DNA from: Pilaira anomala
Taxonomy: Eukaryota; Mucoromycota; Mucoromycetes; Mucorales; Mucoraceae
Length of the DNA stretch: 64,000 bases
Assembly: GCA_025716855.1 (NCBI GenBank)
Contig: JAIXMQ010000008.1
Location: 434,001-498,000, forward strand
Reading direction: 5' to 3'
Under the pieces are notes generated by a model that was not told where the DNA came from, did no database searches, and saw only the letters and a list, made by a program, of their open reading frames with translations. Shown in pieces: positions 20,737-32,683 of the stretch. The position numbers and the translations under genes were made by a program. Position 1 is the first letter of the stretch, and each line of letters starts with the position of its first letter.

Positions 20737-21807
20737 ATGGCTGTCGTTTCCAATAACTCTCTTCTTCAAAAGTATCTTGATCTCGATCAAAAGAAAAAGG
20801 TTCAAGTTGAATATGTTTGGATTGATGCCAAAAACAACTTGAGAAGTAAGACAAGAACTGTTGATTTTGTTCCCAAGTCAGCCAAGGAATTACCTGAATG
20901 GAACTTTGATGGTTCATCTACTGGACAAGCTGAAGGTCATGATTCTGATATCTTGATTCAACCTGTTGCCCTTTACTCTGATCCTTTCCGTCGTGGTGAT
21001 AACAAGTTTGTCATTTGTGAAACTTATAACCCAGATGGTACACCTCATTCTACCAACTACCGTTATGAATGTAAGAAAATCATGGAAGCTCATGCATCTG
21101 AAAAGCCTTGGTTTGGTATCGAACAAGAATATATGCTTATTGATCCTGAGACCTCCAAACCTTATGGTTGGCCCAAGCATGGTTTCCCTGAAGCTCAAGG
21201 TAAATACTACTGTGGTGTAGGTGCTGGTAAGGTCTTTGGTCGTGATATTGTTGAAGCTCATTATCGTGCTTGTTTATTTGCCGGTATCAATATTTCTGGT
21301 GTTAATGCTGAAGTCGCTCCTGGTCAATGGGAATACCAAGTAGGTCCCTGTCTTGGTATTGATATGGGTGATGAACTTTGGGCTTCTCGTTACCTCTTGG
21401 AACGTGTCTCTGAAGATTTCGGTATCATTGTCACTATTCATCCTAAGCCTGTCACTGGTGATTGGAATGGTGCTGGTTGTCATACCAACTTCTCTACTGA
21501 AGAAATGCGTCAAGAAGGTGGTATTGCTGCTATTGAACGTTCTATTAAGAAGTTAAGTCTTCGTCATGCTGAACATATTGCTGTTTATGGTGAAGATAAT
21601 GATCTTCGTTTAACTGGTAGACACGAAACTGGTCACATCAATGATTTCAGCTCTGGTGTCGCTAACCGTGGCGCTTCTATTCGTATTCCTCGTCACGTAG
21701 GTAAGGAAGGAAAGGGTTATTATGAAGATCGTCGTCCTGCTTCCAACATTGACCCTTACAGAGTCACTCATATCATTATTGAATCTACTTTCATGCCTGA
21801 TAACTAA
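20737..21807 (+). CDS. GLN1: Glutamine synthetase (eukaryotic type II)
   Basis: It makes glutamine from glutamate, ammonia and ATP in the cytosol as a decamer. Single exon, 356 residues, the usual length (355-360). The beta-grasp domain has LPEWNFDGSSTGQAEG. The active-site/ATP region has WFGIEQEYMLID (metal-binding Glu), GRDIVEAHYRACLFAG, EVAPGQWEYQVGP, and NGAGCHTNFS; the C-terminal signature is near RHETGHINDFSSG and PASNIDPYRVT. Codon use is strongly biased (GGT, CGT, ACC, AAG), as expected of a highly expressed gene. GATA-like sites upstream fit nitrogen control. Confidence 0.98.
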   Translation: MAVVSNNSLLQKYLDLDQKKKVQVEYVWIDAKNNLRSKTRTVDFVPKSAKELPEWNFDGSSTGQAEGHDSDILIQPVALYSDPFRRGDNKFVICETYNPDGTPHSTNYRYECKKIMEAHASEKPWFGIEQEYMLIDPETSKPYGWPKHGFPEAQGKYYCGVGAGKVFGRDIVEAHYRACLFAGINISGVNAEVAPGQWEYQVGPCLGIDMGDELWASRYLLERVSEDFGIIVTIHPKPVTGDWNGAGCHTNFSTEEMRQEGGIAAIERSIKKLSLRHAEHIAVYGEDNDLRLTGRHETGHINDFSSGVANRGASIRIPRHVGKEGKGYYEDRRPASNIDPYRVTHIIIESTFMPDN

Positions 21808-22560
21808 ATTTCACCCTTATCTTCTTCCGCTCTCCCCTTTTTTTTGATTATTATATATCTTTCTCTCTCTCTCTCTCTCTCTTTGTACATTATTTAACTC
21901 TAATTTTTATTTAATTATATAAAAATACCTCTTTTAAAAAAAATATAATTTGACTTGCATGTGATTTTAGATATTTTATTTTGTAATCATGGTAACACTA
22001 ATATCTGGGGTAAAACTAGATCACTACTGGTTGCATCTAGGTATGAAAAAAATTAAGACCAAGAAGTTTATGATAAATATAATTCCGTACATCTATCTTC
22101 AATGTACATATAAGTACATGATAAAGGAGTATTTTTTTAAGGCGGTAATAAAATATTTTATTTAAACTTTTAAGCGCATAATGTAGATATAATAAGCTTT
22201 TTTTTTCAGTTACCAGAACTGATGTTATCAACGGTCAAAACTTTAACCTTTTTTTTTTTTTTTTTTTTTTTTTTACGTAATATGCTATTGTAATGTCTAA
22301 TTTTAATAACGTTTTACAATAACTGTTTATCAAAAAAAATCGATTTTTCCAAATCTGGTAGGCAGTACCTAGAAATTGGATCTAACAATACGATCCATAA
22401 GAAAAATTATAAAAACTTATAAAGCTTTACATCTCAAATCAGTCAAGGGAGCTTACACTAAGTGAATTATCGACCAGTTTTTATTTTCATCTTTCGATAA
22501 AATCTTTCATTTAAAACGATAGTGTATACCTGGTTTCGTGCTTGCATTGTGTAGCATAGT
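21808..22560. other. Non-coding interval downstream of GLN1
   Basis: CT microsatellite at 21862-21880 and a 24-base T-run at 22251-22274. No coding signal on either strand. Confidence 0.6.
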
Positions 22561-22562
22561 TG

Positions 22563-22740
22563 TCTATAAATAGGAATTGTCCAGTTTTGTGGTCAGCTGT
22601 CGATCTATCGCACATTCCAAGAGCACTTGATATCTCAATATAACAGACATTCATCAACAAACTAACAATTTAGAATGAAAGCTTTTTTTTTATATATATA
22701 TTATTCGTCTTCTTCATCAGAATTTGTAGCGCCATCACTT
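22563..22740 (+). promoter_or_regulatory. Promoter-like segment without a full gene
   Basis: CTATAAATAGG at 22564-22574, then about 100 bp of leader ending in CAACAAACTAACAATTTAG and ATG at 22675. The frame after ATG runs only about 22 codons through an AT microsatellite and stops. It looks like a real TATA promoter and 5' UTR whose gene is lost or was replaced. On the opposite strand a basic/acidic tail (SDGATNSDEEDE then stop at 22704) is a possible last exon of a decayed gene. Confidence 0.35.
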
Positions 22741-23212
22741 TCTGTTGTGTAGTTTTTTTTCTGTCTTCTACGTTTCCTCGTTTTCTACCTTTTTTTTTCA
22801 CATGAATTACAGTGAATTTATATCAAATAATTTTTCAAGAAGAATTGAGTACCTGCAACATGTTCTCGCTGAAAAATAAAAAAGCGGCTAAATTAGAACA
22901 AGATGCTTGTTAAGTTGATGATACAATATCAATGCTATGTTTCATTTCTCGAAACCTTAAAGCCTTCTTCAATGCAGTCTATATGTCATTAATACGGACA
23001 GACATGCTTTCCAAGTTTATGCAACCCAATATCTCAGTATATTACTAAGTTATTTATGCAAGCTATTTTTATTATTTACCTAACTTTATCAAAGGCACCC
23101 AAAAAGGATATTTTATATCGCAGCGTACTAATAAAATCGTTAACATTGAATCGTTAACATTAACAATTTTAATAGCAGCGTACAAATCAAACAGGCTTCG
23201 TTTATTCATTTG

Positions 23213-23700
23213 ATTTATTCATAATCTCTACTAGTTTATCCACCCTCTCTTTATATTCATCGGCATTTAGAACATGCCACTTTCATACTCTTGTATGTCT
23301 CTAACATAGTACACTCCCATCTCTCCTTCTCTATTCTCATTTGTTTTTTATGAAGCTCTTTTTCCCACTCCAATTTCTCCTTCTATATTCTTATTCGCTT
23401 TTCATGGATCTTTTTTTTTCACTCCAAGCTCTCCTTTTCCACTTTATTTTGCTTTGCCAACATCTCAATTGTTGCCTCAAAAATAGTATCAAAAACAGAG
23501 GGACCTTGCGGCGTTGATTTTTTTTTATGCCCTTGTTGACGATGTTTGGGAGGGAGAGACACCACTAGAAACAATTTCATCGCTACCACTACCTTGTTTA
23601 TCTTTTCTTTGGCGGGAAGAGCGACGGAAAACGATATCCTCTAAATGTTCATCATCACTTTCTCTTTCAGGGCAATCTTTAACTGCAGCAGCTGTATCAG
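23213..23700 (-). pseudogene. C-terminal remnant of a coiled-coil SANT/NAM-type transposon helper
   Basis: The minus-strand translation shows a charged, serine-rich linker (DEHLEDIVFRRSSRQRKDKQ), then a coiled coil (IFEATIEMLAKQNKVEKESL, KELHKKQMRIEKERWE) and, after a one-base shift, a tail DEYKERVDKLVEIMNKSNE ending at 23213. At least two in-frame stops interrupt it, one of them a TGG-to-TGA type change in the coiled coil. It abuts the left end of the Harbinger element. This layout matches C-termini of Myb/SANT-like helper proteins of Harbinger elements. Confidence 0.5.
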
Positions 23701-23921
23701 AAATTCTACGTTTATTCCCAACGGTTGGAGTAAATCGACTAAATTTTAAACTACTCCGATTTTTTTTTAGGTTTTAACTCACCCAACGGTTGGATTAAAA
23801 AAAAAAGTTAAAATAAGATTCTAGAAAAAAAATTGATTACCTCTAGAAAAAAATAAATTTTGCCTAATTTCAGTAACCAAAATCTTGTTATTTTTTTTTA
23901 ATAATATTCTTACCTCAAAAA

Positions 23922-25254
23922 ATGTCTATTCAACCTGAAACCACAGTTGTCATTGTTCAACCTGAAACCGCAGTTGTCATCGTTCAACCTGAAACCACAG
24001 TTGCTACTATCACTACCAAAGGTAAAGGTAAAGCTAAAGCTAAAGCTCCTCGTGGAAAAAACTGGATAGCCGACGAAGACATTCAATTGTGTAAGCCCTG
24101 GATCCACTTCTCTAAGGATCCAGGTACTGGAGATGACCAAGATCTCAAAAAGTTTTGGGTAGAATCTTGGAGGATTATAAAAAGTATAAGCTGACCACTT
24201 TCGAAGAACGTATCTCCTGGGAAAATCTTTATGGTCGCTTTAAGAAGATCATTCAAAAACAAGTATCCGGGTATTGTGGTCGATTTTCCCAAGCGAAAAA
24301 AAAAACCATCAAGGGTGGAGCCAATCCCATCATGGAAACGGTAATATCTTTGTATACAATCATAATTATTAAAGGTTACTGATATTTTTTCTAAAATAAA
24401 AATAACATCCTAGGGCGAGCATTCCCAACGGTTGGAGTAAACTTTGGGTTAAAATACGACTGTTTCTGAAGTTTTAAATTAAAACAGCCTAAAAAACTCA
24501 TGTGTCAGCCAACGGTTGAGATTAGCTTGAAACTTTTATTTTAATTTATTTCTACCGGAAAGATTAAATAATGTGTAAATTTACACTTTTTTTAATCTTT
24601 TTTCTGGGAAATTTTATTTTAACTTTTTCTTAATCCAACCGTTGGGTGAGTTAAAAGCTAAAAAAAAAATCGGTTAAAATTTAGTCGATTTACTCCAACC
24701 GTTGGGAATGCTCTAAGGAATTGTATTTTATTCGATTCAAACAACACTTAGACTTGAGGCATTGTTGGGAAGTTCTTTCTGACAGCCCTAAATGAATCGA
24801 ACGTTTAGAAGAGGAAGAAGAGAAGTTGAGAATAAAAGCTGCTTCAAAGACAGTTTTAGATGAAGACAGTGAAGGCTCTGTTGAACAGCCTGCTTATGAC
24901 TCACGTCCGCTTGGATGTAAAGCAAGTAAGAAGCAGATGAAACGTAAGCCAACTGTCGATGATTGTATTGAAGAGACGAGCAAGCGTTTGAAGGAGGTAG
25001 GAGAAGACAGAAAAAAGATCTTGAAGCTTATGAGTGATGTTCTCGAGCATCAGAAAAGGGCTTTGGATTTCGAAGTAATGTCGAAGGATTTGTCTATGTA
25101 CGTTGATGATCCCACGGTTTACAGCTTCTTTAAGCAAGCCAAGGAGGAGACGATGATCCGACATGATAAAATAATAGAAGATGCGGTATCGAAAGAAGTA
25201 GAAATTGAAGTAGTAGAAGAAGTCGAAACTGAAGATATTAAATCAAATAAATAA
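23922..25254 (+). pseudogene. Harbinger helper: SANT/Myb-like and NAM-associated protein, split by a MITE
   Basis: Helper proteins of this type bind the transposon ends and assist nuclear import of the transposase. The N-terminus holds three QPETTVVIV-like repeats (residues 3-30), a basic KGKGKAKAKAPRGK patch, and the SANT-like start NWIADEDIQLCKPW with FSKDPGTGDDQ. A one-base shift near 24160 is needed to continue into DYKKYKLTTFEERISWENLY and GRFKKIIQKQVSGYCGRFSQ. A 300-bp Harbinger derivative then interrupts the gene at 24416-24715. The rest resumes with HLDLRHCWEVLSDSPK and, after a TGA at 24791-24793, SRPLGCKASKKQMKRK and a coiled C-terminal half to 25254, the NAM-associated domain pattern. 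Confidence 0.8.
24416..24715. mobile_element. Deletion-derivative MITE of the same Harbinger, nested in the helper gene
   Basis: Ends GAGCATTCCCAACGGTTGGA and its inverse TCCAACCGTTGGGAATGCTC. The first ~140 bp match the reverse complement of the right end of the surrounding element (26829 back to about 26690), and the last ~140 bp match its left end (23714-23850) in reverse. So it is a full-length-ended internal deletion product inserted in the opposite orientation. Expected TAA duplication is present on the right (TAA after 24715) but reads GGC on the left, so one copy has mutated. Confidence 0.8.
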
Positions 25255-25299
25255 ATATATATATATATATATATATATCTTAAAAAAAAAGTAAATTTA

Positions 25300-26656
25300 T
25301 TGAAGGTTTTCATAACCGTGTCTACCCACAAGTGTACAACTAAATCATTCTGAAGACGTTGATGCATTGATCGATCCAGAATTTCGGCATATCGTTGCTT
25401 AAATGCGTTAAAGCTATCTGAATCACCCAATGTATCAGAAGGAGTAGTAGTAGTAGTGGAGGTGGTGGTGGGTGCGCCATCGTATTCATGGTCCAAGTCT
25501 TGGTCTCTTTCATCCTCGACAATCATGTTGTGGAGGATGATACAAGTCTTCATGATTGCTTGCATATCACCCTCATTTCACATTCTTGCAGGATTTTTGA
25601 TCATGGCAAATCGTGCCTGTAACACACCAAACGCACGTTCCACATCCTTTCGCACAGATTCCTGTGCCTTCGCAAAGACCTAAAAGATTCAAAAATTTAA
25701 TACTGTCTCCCGTTAAAATTTGTTTAATATAATATACCTTCTTCATTTCACTCTGTGGCTCAGAGATGGTCTTGACGAACGTAGAGAAAGCAGGATAAAT
25801 ACCATCTGCGAGGTAGTAGCCCTTGTTACGGTTGATAATAAACTCAACTTCGGGTGTCCTACCATTCATCAAGTCATCGAATACATGAGAACGGTCCAAG
25901 ACATTAATATCATTTAATGCCCCGGGAAGACCGAAGAAAGCATGCCATATCCACAGATCATATGAGGCTACTGCTTCAAGGATAACAGTCGACATCTTTT
26001 CCTTACCAGTATACTGACCGTGCCAAGCCTTTGGGCAGTTCTTCCATACCCAATGCATACAATCTATAGAACCAAGTATTCCGGGAAAACCTCTACTCTC
26101 TCCCTCTTTCAACAGGCGTTCCACATCTTGCTCGTTTGGTGTACGCAAGTACTCGTCCTCGTAAATCTCAACAATTGTGTGGCAGAATCGTTTGAGACAC
26201 TCCATTGCTGTAGATTCTCCAACGCGAATATACTCGTCAACGCAATCAGAAGAGATTCCGTATGCAAGTTGACGGATAGCTGCTGTAATCTTCTACAAAG
26301 GAGAAAGCCCGAGCTTTTGAGCAGCATCTCTTCTTTGGCGGAAATAAGGATTCTTGCTTTTTACGTCTTCGACGATGCGTAAGAACAATGAGCGTCTCAT
26401 TCTGAATCGTCTTCGGAATTGCTTGTCGGTATAAACGGGACTTGCGGAAAAGTAATCGTTATAAAGACGACGGTGTCCCTGGAGGTGGCCCCCTGTCAAT
26501 ATAACGACGACCTACGGTAGACCCACCTCTGATCTTTTTTTTTTTTTTTTTTTTTTTGCTATCGAGAGTATCTTTAATAATCTCTGCTACAATTTCCATT
26601 TCAATCTCGACTAAAGCAATTTCGTCTTGCAACAGTCGTAAAAGGTCAAACTCCAT
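25300..26656 (-). pseudogene. Harbinger DDE transposase (HARBI1/DDE_Tnp_4 type), inactivated
   Basis: Minus-strand pieces in order: an acidic N-terminus from ATG 26656; then, after a shift, GHRRLYNDYFSASPVY and FRRRFRMRRSLFLRIVED; ITAAIRQLAYG; ILGSIDCMHWVWKNCP (first Asp); LPGALNDINVLDRS (second Asp); YYLADGIYPAFSTF; an intron (about 25683-25739); then ESVRKDVERAFGVLQARF (Glu region) and MKTCIILHNMIVEDE. Defects: one frameshift near 26480, a TAG in place of a residue before KITAAI (about 26294), and a TGA in ARM-stop-NEG (about 25580). The last two fit CAG-to-TAG and TGG-to-TGA changes. The 3' end runs into an AT microsatellite, so the native stop is unclear. Confidence 0.85.
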
Positions 26657-26829
26657 GGCAGTAAATACTTTTTTTGTTTAATTTTTAAAATAGAAATAAA
26701 TTAAAATAAAAGTTTTTAAGTTAATCTCAACCGTTGGCTGACACATGAATTTTTTCGGCTGCTTTAATTTAAAACTTCAGAAACAGTCGTATTTTAACCC
26801 AAAATTTACTCCAACCGTTGGGAATGCTC

Positions 26830-28551
26830 CGAGATTAAATTAACTTTTTAGGTGTAGATTGAGTTGACATATTGTAACTGAGTATTTTAACCTAAAAAAA
26901 AAATATGTATAAGTATACAAAAGAGTGCCAGAAAAATATTGATCTTATATAATTATGATTTAATAAACCGGAAATAACTACGATGAAGACCACTCACAAG
27001 GGAAAAGGTTTTAAGGTTTAGCAAAAAAAAAAAAATATATATATATTTAAAAGTTAAAAACACCATAATTATTTTTTTTTTACCAGTATTATTTTTTTTG
27101 ATGAAATTCAGTTTTTCTTTTTTTAAATAAAAAAAAATATTTCGCGATTATAAAGTATATTAAGAATAATGTTTATAAAAATAATACTTCAAAAACTTTC
27201 TATATGAAATGAATGTAAAGTGCTAATGATAGATAGTAAGCAGGAATTCGAAGAAAAAATAGGTCAAAACTTCGTAGTACATTTTCTTGTGTATTTCTCA
27301 AACTAATTTCATTTGTTCTCTATTTATATTTAAGCGGACAAACCGACGTCTTCATTCTCGGATACTAATATCACTATGATCGAAATATAAAAATATTGCC
27401 TTTAACTTTATTCAAAAGTAAATAAAGATAATACGTAGTAAGTTAATAAAAGGTAATTAAATTGTGTATAGTCATCATAGCGTAGCTATTTTCACACCTA
27501 ATATCATCATTTAATTGAAGTTCATCATTTATTAGCTGATGATTTACCATCAGAGAGGATCCGCGTAAATACTAGATGCACTTAACCAAACCAAGTTAGA
27601 TTCCTTTGTGTTAACGTGAAACGTAAACAAACTAGAACAGAATGGCGTTTTTTGTAAAGTTATTATACGTCATTTGCTGCGTTCCAAAACATATATCCAC
27701 TTATGTCAGTCATTTGTAATTCTATATATATTTTAAGAGAATTAAAATGAGGATGGCATAGAAAATGAACAAAAATGGGCTAAAAATAATTGTTTATTTG
27801 TTTGTTGTACATTGTTTAGCAAAAGGGTCCACGCACTATCTGAGGTATTAAAATTACTTACTCACAGCAATTCCATGGTCGTGGCGGTAGAGTGTAATGT
27901 CATTAAGGTTTCTGAACTTAGAACAGTCAAAGAGATATAAATATAGTTCAAGTAGCGAAGATTTTGTTTATTAAAGTTCTTGATGGTTTCTGTGTAAATT
28001 ATGTTTTAAAGTTATTTTACTTTAGATGAGCATCGATCATTCGGCTCCCAAATGAAGAGTGTTTTTTTATGTGCTTTTTTTGAAACGAAGAGTAATAATA
28101 TTTTTTTTTTTTTTTTTTGTAGACGAAGAGTAATAATATAATTGATTTCTATAAACAAGATCTTCGGACTTTTATTAAGAGAAAAGGTATTATTATACCT
28201 TGAAAAAAAAATTAAAAAAAAAGAGAAAATGCAAACTTTTCTTTTTCCTATAATTGTTCACACAGGACCGAGTGAACAGTTAAATCCGTAACACATATAA
28301 CTCAAGAACTAATAAAATTTTATAATAGGAATATATAATTTTTTTCTTTTCATGTAAGTTTTTCAAATCTCTTTGCGTAGCATTTTAAATGATATATTCC
28401 TGCTATTTTAAGCTAACAGCATTTATTTTAAAAATTGATAGCATCGATCATTCGAGTATACATATTCGATCAAACCGCCTATTCAGGATATACGGCATTG
28501 TTTTACGCCAACAATTTCTTAATACAATTCGCAAAATGTGGCACTTTCAAT

Positions 28552-28593
<42 letters not shown>

Positions 28594-31380
28594 TATTTTT
28601 TAAAAAAGGATTAATTCGAATACTGAGAAGACAAAAGTGTTTTCTATAGCAAAGTATTCTTTTTTTTTTCTTTTTTTGCAAAATGATAACAATCTTCATT
28701 CAGTTTTTAATCGGCAAGTACCCAGGCCTATATGTTTATTTCTAAAAGGAGTATCAAGATATTCAGAACAATTTTTTCATGGTAAGCTATTAAAAGAACT
28801 TTCTGATTAAATAACATCTATCTACATGTAATGGCTTTAGCTCCAAAGCTTATTTCTTGTCATTACGACAACAAAATGATAATCCTATCGAACTCACTAC
28901 CTCCATGCAATTTTTTTCATTTTTCATAATTATTATGTTGCCATAGTGGATATTTAGGTGAAAAATTTTTTATGGAATGTATGGTAAGGATAACAAAAAA
29001 TCCAACGTTTTTTTTAGGCCCCAGAAGCAAATATTAAACATTGACAGCTGGTTGTACGGCTAAAGGTCGCTGATGTACTGAAAAGCACTTAAATTTCAAT
29101 ATGGCTGCCAGAATTTTTTTGAAAGAATTGATGTAACATAGCCTAAACCAATAATGGGGGGTTACTTACCAAAAAAAAAATATTATCACAAGCTTTGAAA
29201 ATAATTTCTTTGTGTACGCAGCTATGAGAATCGTATGTTTTTGTAGAGTTGAAAAATGTGTACGGATACGATTCGAGTTTGTGGAAAAGCTATATATTAA
29301 ATAAAATTCGGATAAAACTTAACCAATAGATGTAAATGCATATTTTTTTTTAAAAAAAAATGACACAGAAAGAGATTCTAGTAGTTTACAAGTTTTTGGG
29401 GTTGCTTTCATTTTATAGTAAATTCAATTCAGAATTGAATATTAAAGGGAGATTGTTATCTTTTAAAAGTGACAATTCCACCTTTTTTTTTTCTTTTAGA
29501 AAATATTCAACATATTTTTACTCAATTATATCTAATCAATGTCAAGAAAACAATTTATTTCTCCTTAAAAGTTGAGATACAAGCACTTGTATTAGATATT
29601 TAGTTTATAATTGCATGAATTTAACTTTTTTTTTTTAAAAAAAAATTTATTAAGCTATTATTCTCTAAGTACCAAGAGATTGAAGTTTGTTTCTTTTGTT
29701 AGAATTATTCGCTTGGAGATGGAATCGAAAAGGTTGAACGATTATATATACACAAAGTATAATTGGTGTACACGAGTTAGATATATTTCTCCTTTTTTAA
29801 TACTTCGAAAACAGAAGGGTAATTTATTGGTTCACAAATATAAAAGGGCAATACCGAATACTTTTTATTTGTGTGAGGGATATTGAACACAGAAAAAAAC
29901 AAAGATGAGACTTATCTCGGGTGATAAAAAAACAAGATCTTTTTGTGTTTACACATGTATCAGCTTTTTTCATAATAAGAAAGCAAAAAAGACCAATTTT
30001 TTTTTTTACTATCTATGAAATGTAATGGAAAGGAAAGACTGAAGAGTATCTTATTTTTCAAGTTATATCTTTTTTTTTGAATATATTTATCCATTAATTT
30101 TTTTTTTGAATTTTTTTTTTAAAAAAAAATTTAAAGATAGAAGTCGATTTCGCACTTATAAAAGTTGTATTAACTTGAAAGTAAAACTTATCAACTTCAA
30201 TTATCAGTTGCTATAATCCTGCTTCAGAACAGATATATAAAAAAAAAAGGAAAAAAAAAATTGAAACGTAATTTGTTTTTTTCTTTTTTATTAAAATTTA
30301 GATTTATTTGGGGCAACAAAATAATACATGAGGCCTTAATTAATAGAGAAAGCAAATGGTAAGTGAAGAATGGGCTTGGGTGGTAAAATAGAAAGTATTC
30401 ATACTTTCAAAATTTGCCTTTTTTTTTATTTTTTATATTGTTTTGAAACTCTTAGTTTTTTTTTTTTTTTTTTTTTTTTTTTTATTATAATTTTTTGATG
30501 TTTATTACACAAGTTGTAAGCTGTTATTTTCTATTTATTATTAAATATACAAGCAATTGTATTTTGATTCAAGTATTGTTCTACTCTAAAAAAGCAACAA
30601 CCAGATTACAAGTTATTTTCTTTTCTTGAGCTACAAAATCATTTTTTACTTGCAATTAGTTCGTTGAAATAAATAAAAATTCCGTAGTCAATAAACTCGA
30701 CATATTAACCTGACCCAAAAATGCTGAGAAATAGATCGATAATCGTAAGATGTGAAGTTTTCCTTCACCATTCTTGCGTGTTACTAGAAAAAAAGAGGGA
30801 TAAGAAAAAAAGTGGGATTAAACTTATTTTTTTTTTTTAAATTACAAAAGCTGTAGTTAAAGATGGCTTTCATTATCGTTTGAACCAATATAAAACTTGT
30901 GTAAGTTGATAAAAAAGATAATCTAAATAAAAACTAGATTAAGTCTTAAGGTAAACAACTCCAGTTGAAAAGTGAAAGTAAAATATATATAACAACAAAA
31001 TGCTCTCTCATTGTTTCTCGTTACTTTATAATTATCAATGTTACATTGTTGTTGACAAATAAACATAATTTTTTACGCCTCTTAAGGAAGAGAAATAGGG
31101 GGTTAGAAGCCAAAACGAATTAAAAAAGATCTTTAAAAAAAAAATTAAAAAAAAAATTAAAAAAAAATTAAAAAATATGGTTATCAAATAAAAAAAGTAT
31201 AATAAATTGTTATTCATAATTAACACAAAGGGAATAAAGAAGGGTATTTGCAAGCATGGAATAGAACTGGAAGCAGTTAAAAGTTACTTGATTTAAATTA
31301 ACAAAAAAGAAAAAATCATATGGAGCAATAAAGAACATAAAAAAAAAAAAAAAGGGATCCTATAAAAGAAATGATGAAAA
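26830..31380. other. 4.5-kb gene-free, very AT-rich interval
   Basis: No ORF has convincing composition or motifs; the longest frames (for example 29611-29886) are Lys/Phe/Asn-rich without homology that I recognise. It contains several TnAn palindromes (28552-28591, 29343-29360, 29629-29645, 30111-30130) and T-runs up to about 30 bases (30456-30483). I found no inverted-repeat element in it. Confidence 0.5.
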
Positions 31381-31399
31381 AAAAAAACAAACAAAGATG

Positions 31400-32096
31400 T
31401 TAAATGTAGTTTCTCTTCAATCTTAAAGAGCAAACTTTGTCCACCGCTTGATGTCTTTTGAACGCATCACTTCGTGCAAATGGCTTTCCACAAGAACACA
31501 TATAATTCTTTATACCAGAATGCAATAGATTATGTCGTTTCAGGTCATGAGGACGAGCAAAAGCCCAAGGGCAACCAGGCCAAACACACTTAAAAGGACG
31601 CTCGTTTGTATGGGTCCTTTGATGTGATTTGAGATTATAAGGCCGTGTGAACTTTCTAGAACATGTAGGGCAGATCAACTGTGAGGGCAAAATTCTTCGA
31701 CTCGTATTTCTCTTGCGTTTAGGTTGTAATTGTTTTTTATACGACTTGAAAGAAGAAACTGGGACAATTGTACTACTATTACTATGTTGGTGGAGTGTTA
31801 CGTTTTGTGTGAGATTATAATGTTTACGGCTCATCTGGTTGGTTCTCGTTTGTTGTTGTTGCTGACCTTGTTGTTGGTAATACTGATGGTGGTATTGTTG
31901 GTGATGATTTGGTATGTTTTGCGAGCTACTGGCCATATTACTGAGAGAATAATGATGCTGCATGAACTCGTATTGAGCTTGATGTTGATTTTGTTCCGAG
32001 TATCCTGACCGATGTTGGTAGTGTTGGTATTGTTGGTATTGGTATTGGTGTTGGTGTTGGTTTTTCCGTTGGTTTTGTTGATGATATAATTGCTGC

Positions 32097-32130
<34 letters not shown>

Positions 32131-32683
32131 CAAAGTTCTGCCGATAAACAGTTTCTGTAGCAGAGGAGTCTATCATATAGTATAACGCGGCATTATGGGA
32201 GTTAAAAGAAGAGTCAAACCCATCAAACGAAGGAGACGCCATCATGTCAATACTAGTATCAGATTGAGTACTTGTAGGGGAAGAAGGTGTGCTACCAAGC
32301 ATGGTATTGTAGTCAGAGAAGTTTTGGACCTCGTCTTTTTCTTCAAGCAAAGTTTTTAATAAATCTCCAGGAGGATTGTTATCAGCAAAAGATTTGTTAT
32401 AGCCATTAGAAGTGGAGTCATAATGTTCTCCCCCAAGTGGAAAGTGTTCAGAAGATCGCCAAGATATATCAGAAACAGAAGAAGAAGAGAATTGACATAG
32501 CTCCTGGTTATATTGCAATGTGGCACCATTCGTATTACTGGTGCAAATACAATCATGTTGCTCTAAGTGATAACCAGTATCCTTAAGTTGACAGCATTCA
32601 TTAGGCATACTAAAGATAAATAAATGTTAGCTATTACATGCAGCTCTGACGAAAATTAAATCATACCAATGGTGGTGATTCAT
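31400..32683 (-). CDS. C2H2 zinc-finger protein with polyglutamine tract
   Basis: Probable transcription factor. Splicing a 17-nt first exon (32683-32667) to 32609-31400 across a 57-bp GT-AG intron gives 1,227 nt and 408 residues starting MNHHHCMPNE. Three fingers lie at the C-terminus: [11 protein letters not shown]...H-x3-[20 protein letters not shown]...H; and an atypical third, [16 protein letters not shown], where the last zinc ligand is Cys (DKVC) rather than His. The middle is Gln/His/Asn/Tyr-rich with runs of Q at about residues 165-180. [10 protein letters not shown] stretch precedes it. Finger order resembles stress/cell-wall-type fungal regulators, but I cannot assign an ortholog. 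An ATG at 32608 gives a shorter alternative start. Confidence 0.85.

Larger units (their letters stand above)
23711..26829. mobile_element. PIF/Harbinger DNA transposon with helper and transposase
   Basis: The left end begins with ATTCCCAACGGTTGGAGTAA at 23714; the right end is the inverse, TTACTCCAACCGTTGGGAAT then GCTC, ending at 26829. The left terminus has lost its first GAGC bases. A second internal CCAACGGTTGG motif occurs near each end (23791 and 26730). Inside, two genes converge: a plus-strand SANT/NAM-type helper and a minus-strand DDE transposase, the standard Harbinger pair. Size about 3.1 kb including a nested 300-bp derivative. Both genes are broken, so the copy is not autonomous. 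Confidence 0.85.

Noticed and set aside
20914..21261. Minus-strand and alternate-frame ORFs over glutamine synthetase
   Set aside because: Shadow frames of a highly biased gene.
24901..25164. Minus-strand ORF over the Harbinger helper C-terminus
   Set aside because: Antisense shadow; the plus frame carries the NAM-associated pattern.
29611..29886. 91-residue plus-strand ORF in the 26.8-31.4 kb gap
   Set aside because: Low-complexity Lys/Phe/Tyr/Asn composition, starts in an AT-run, no motif and no splice partner; expected by chance in AT-rich DNA.
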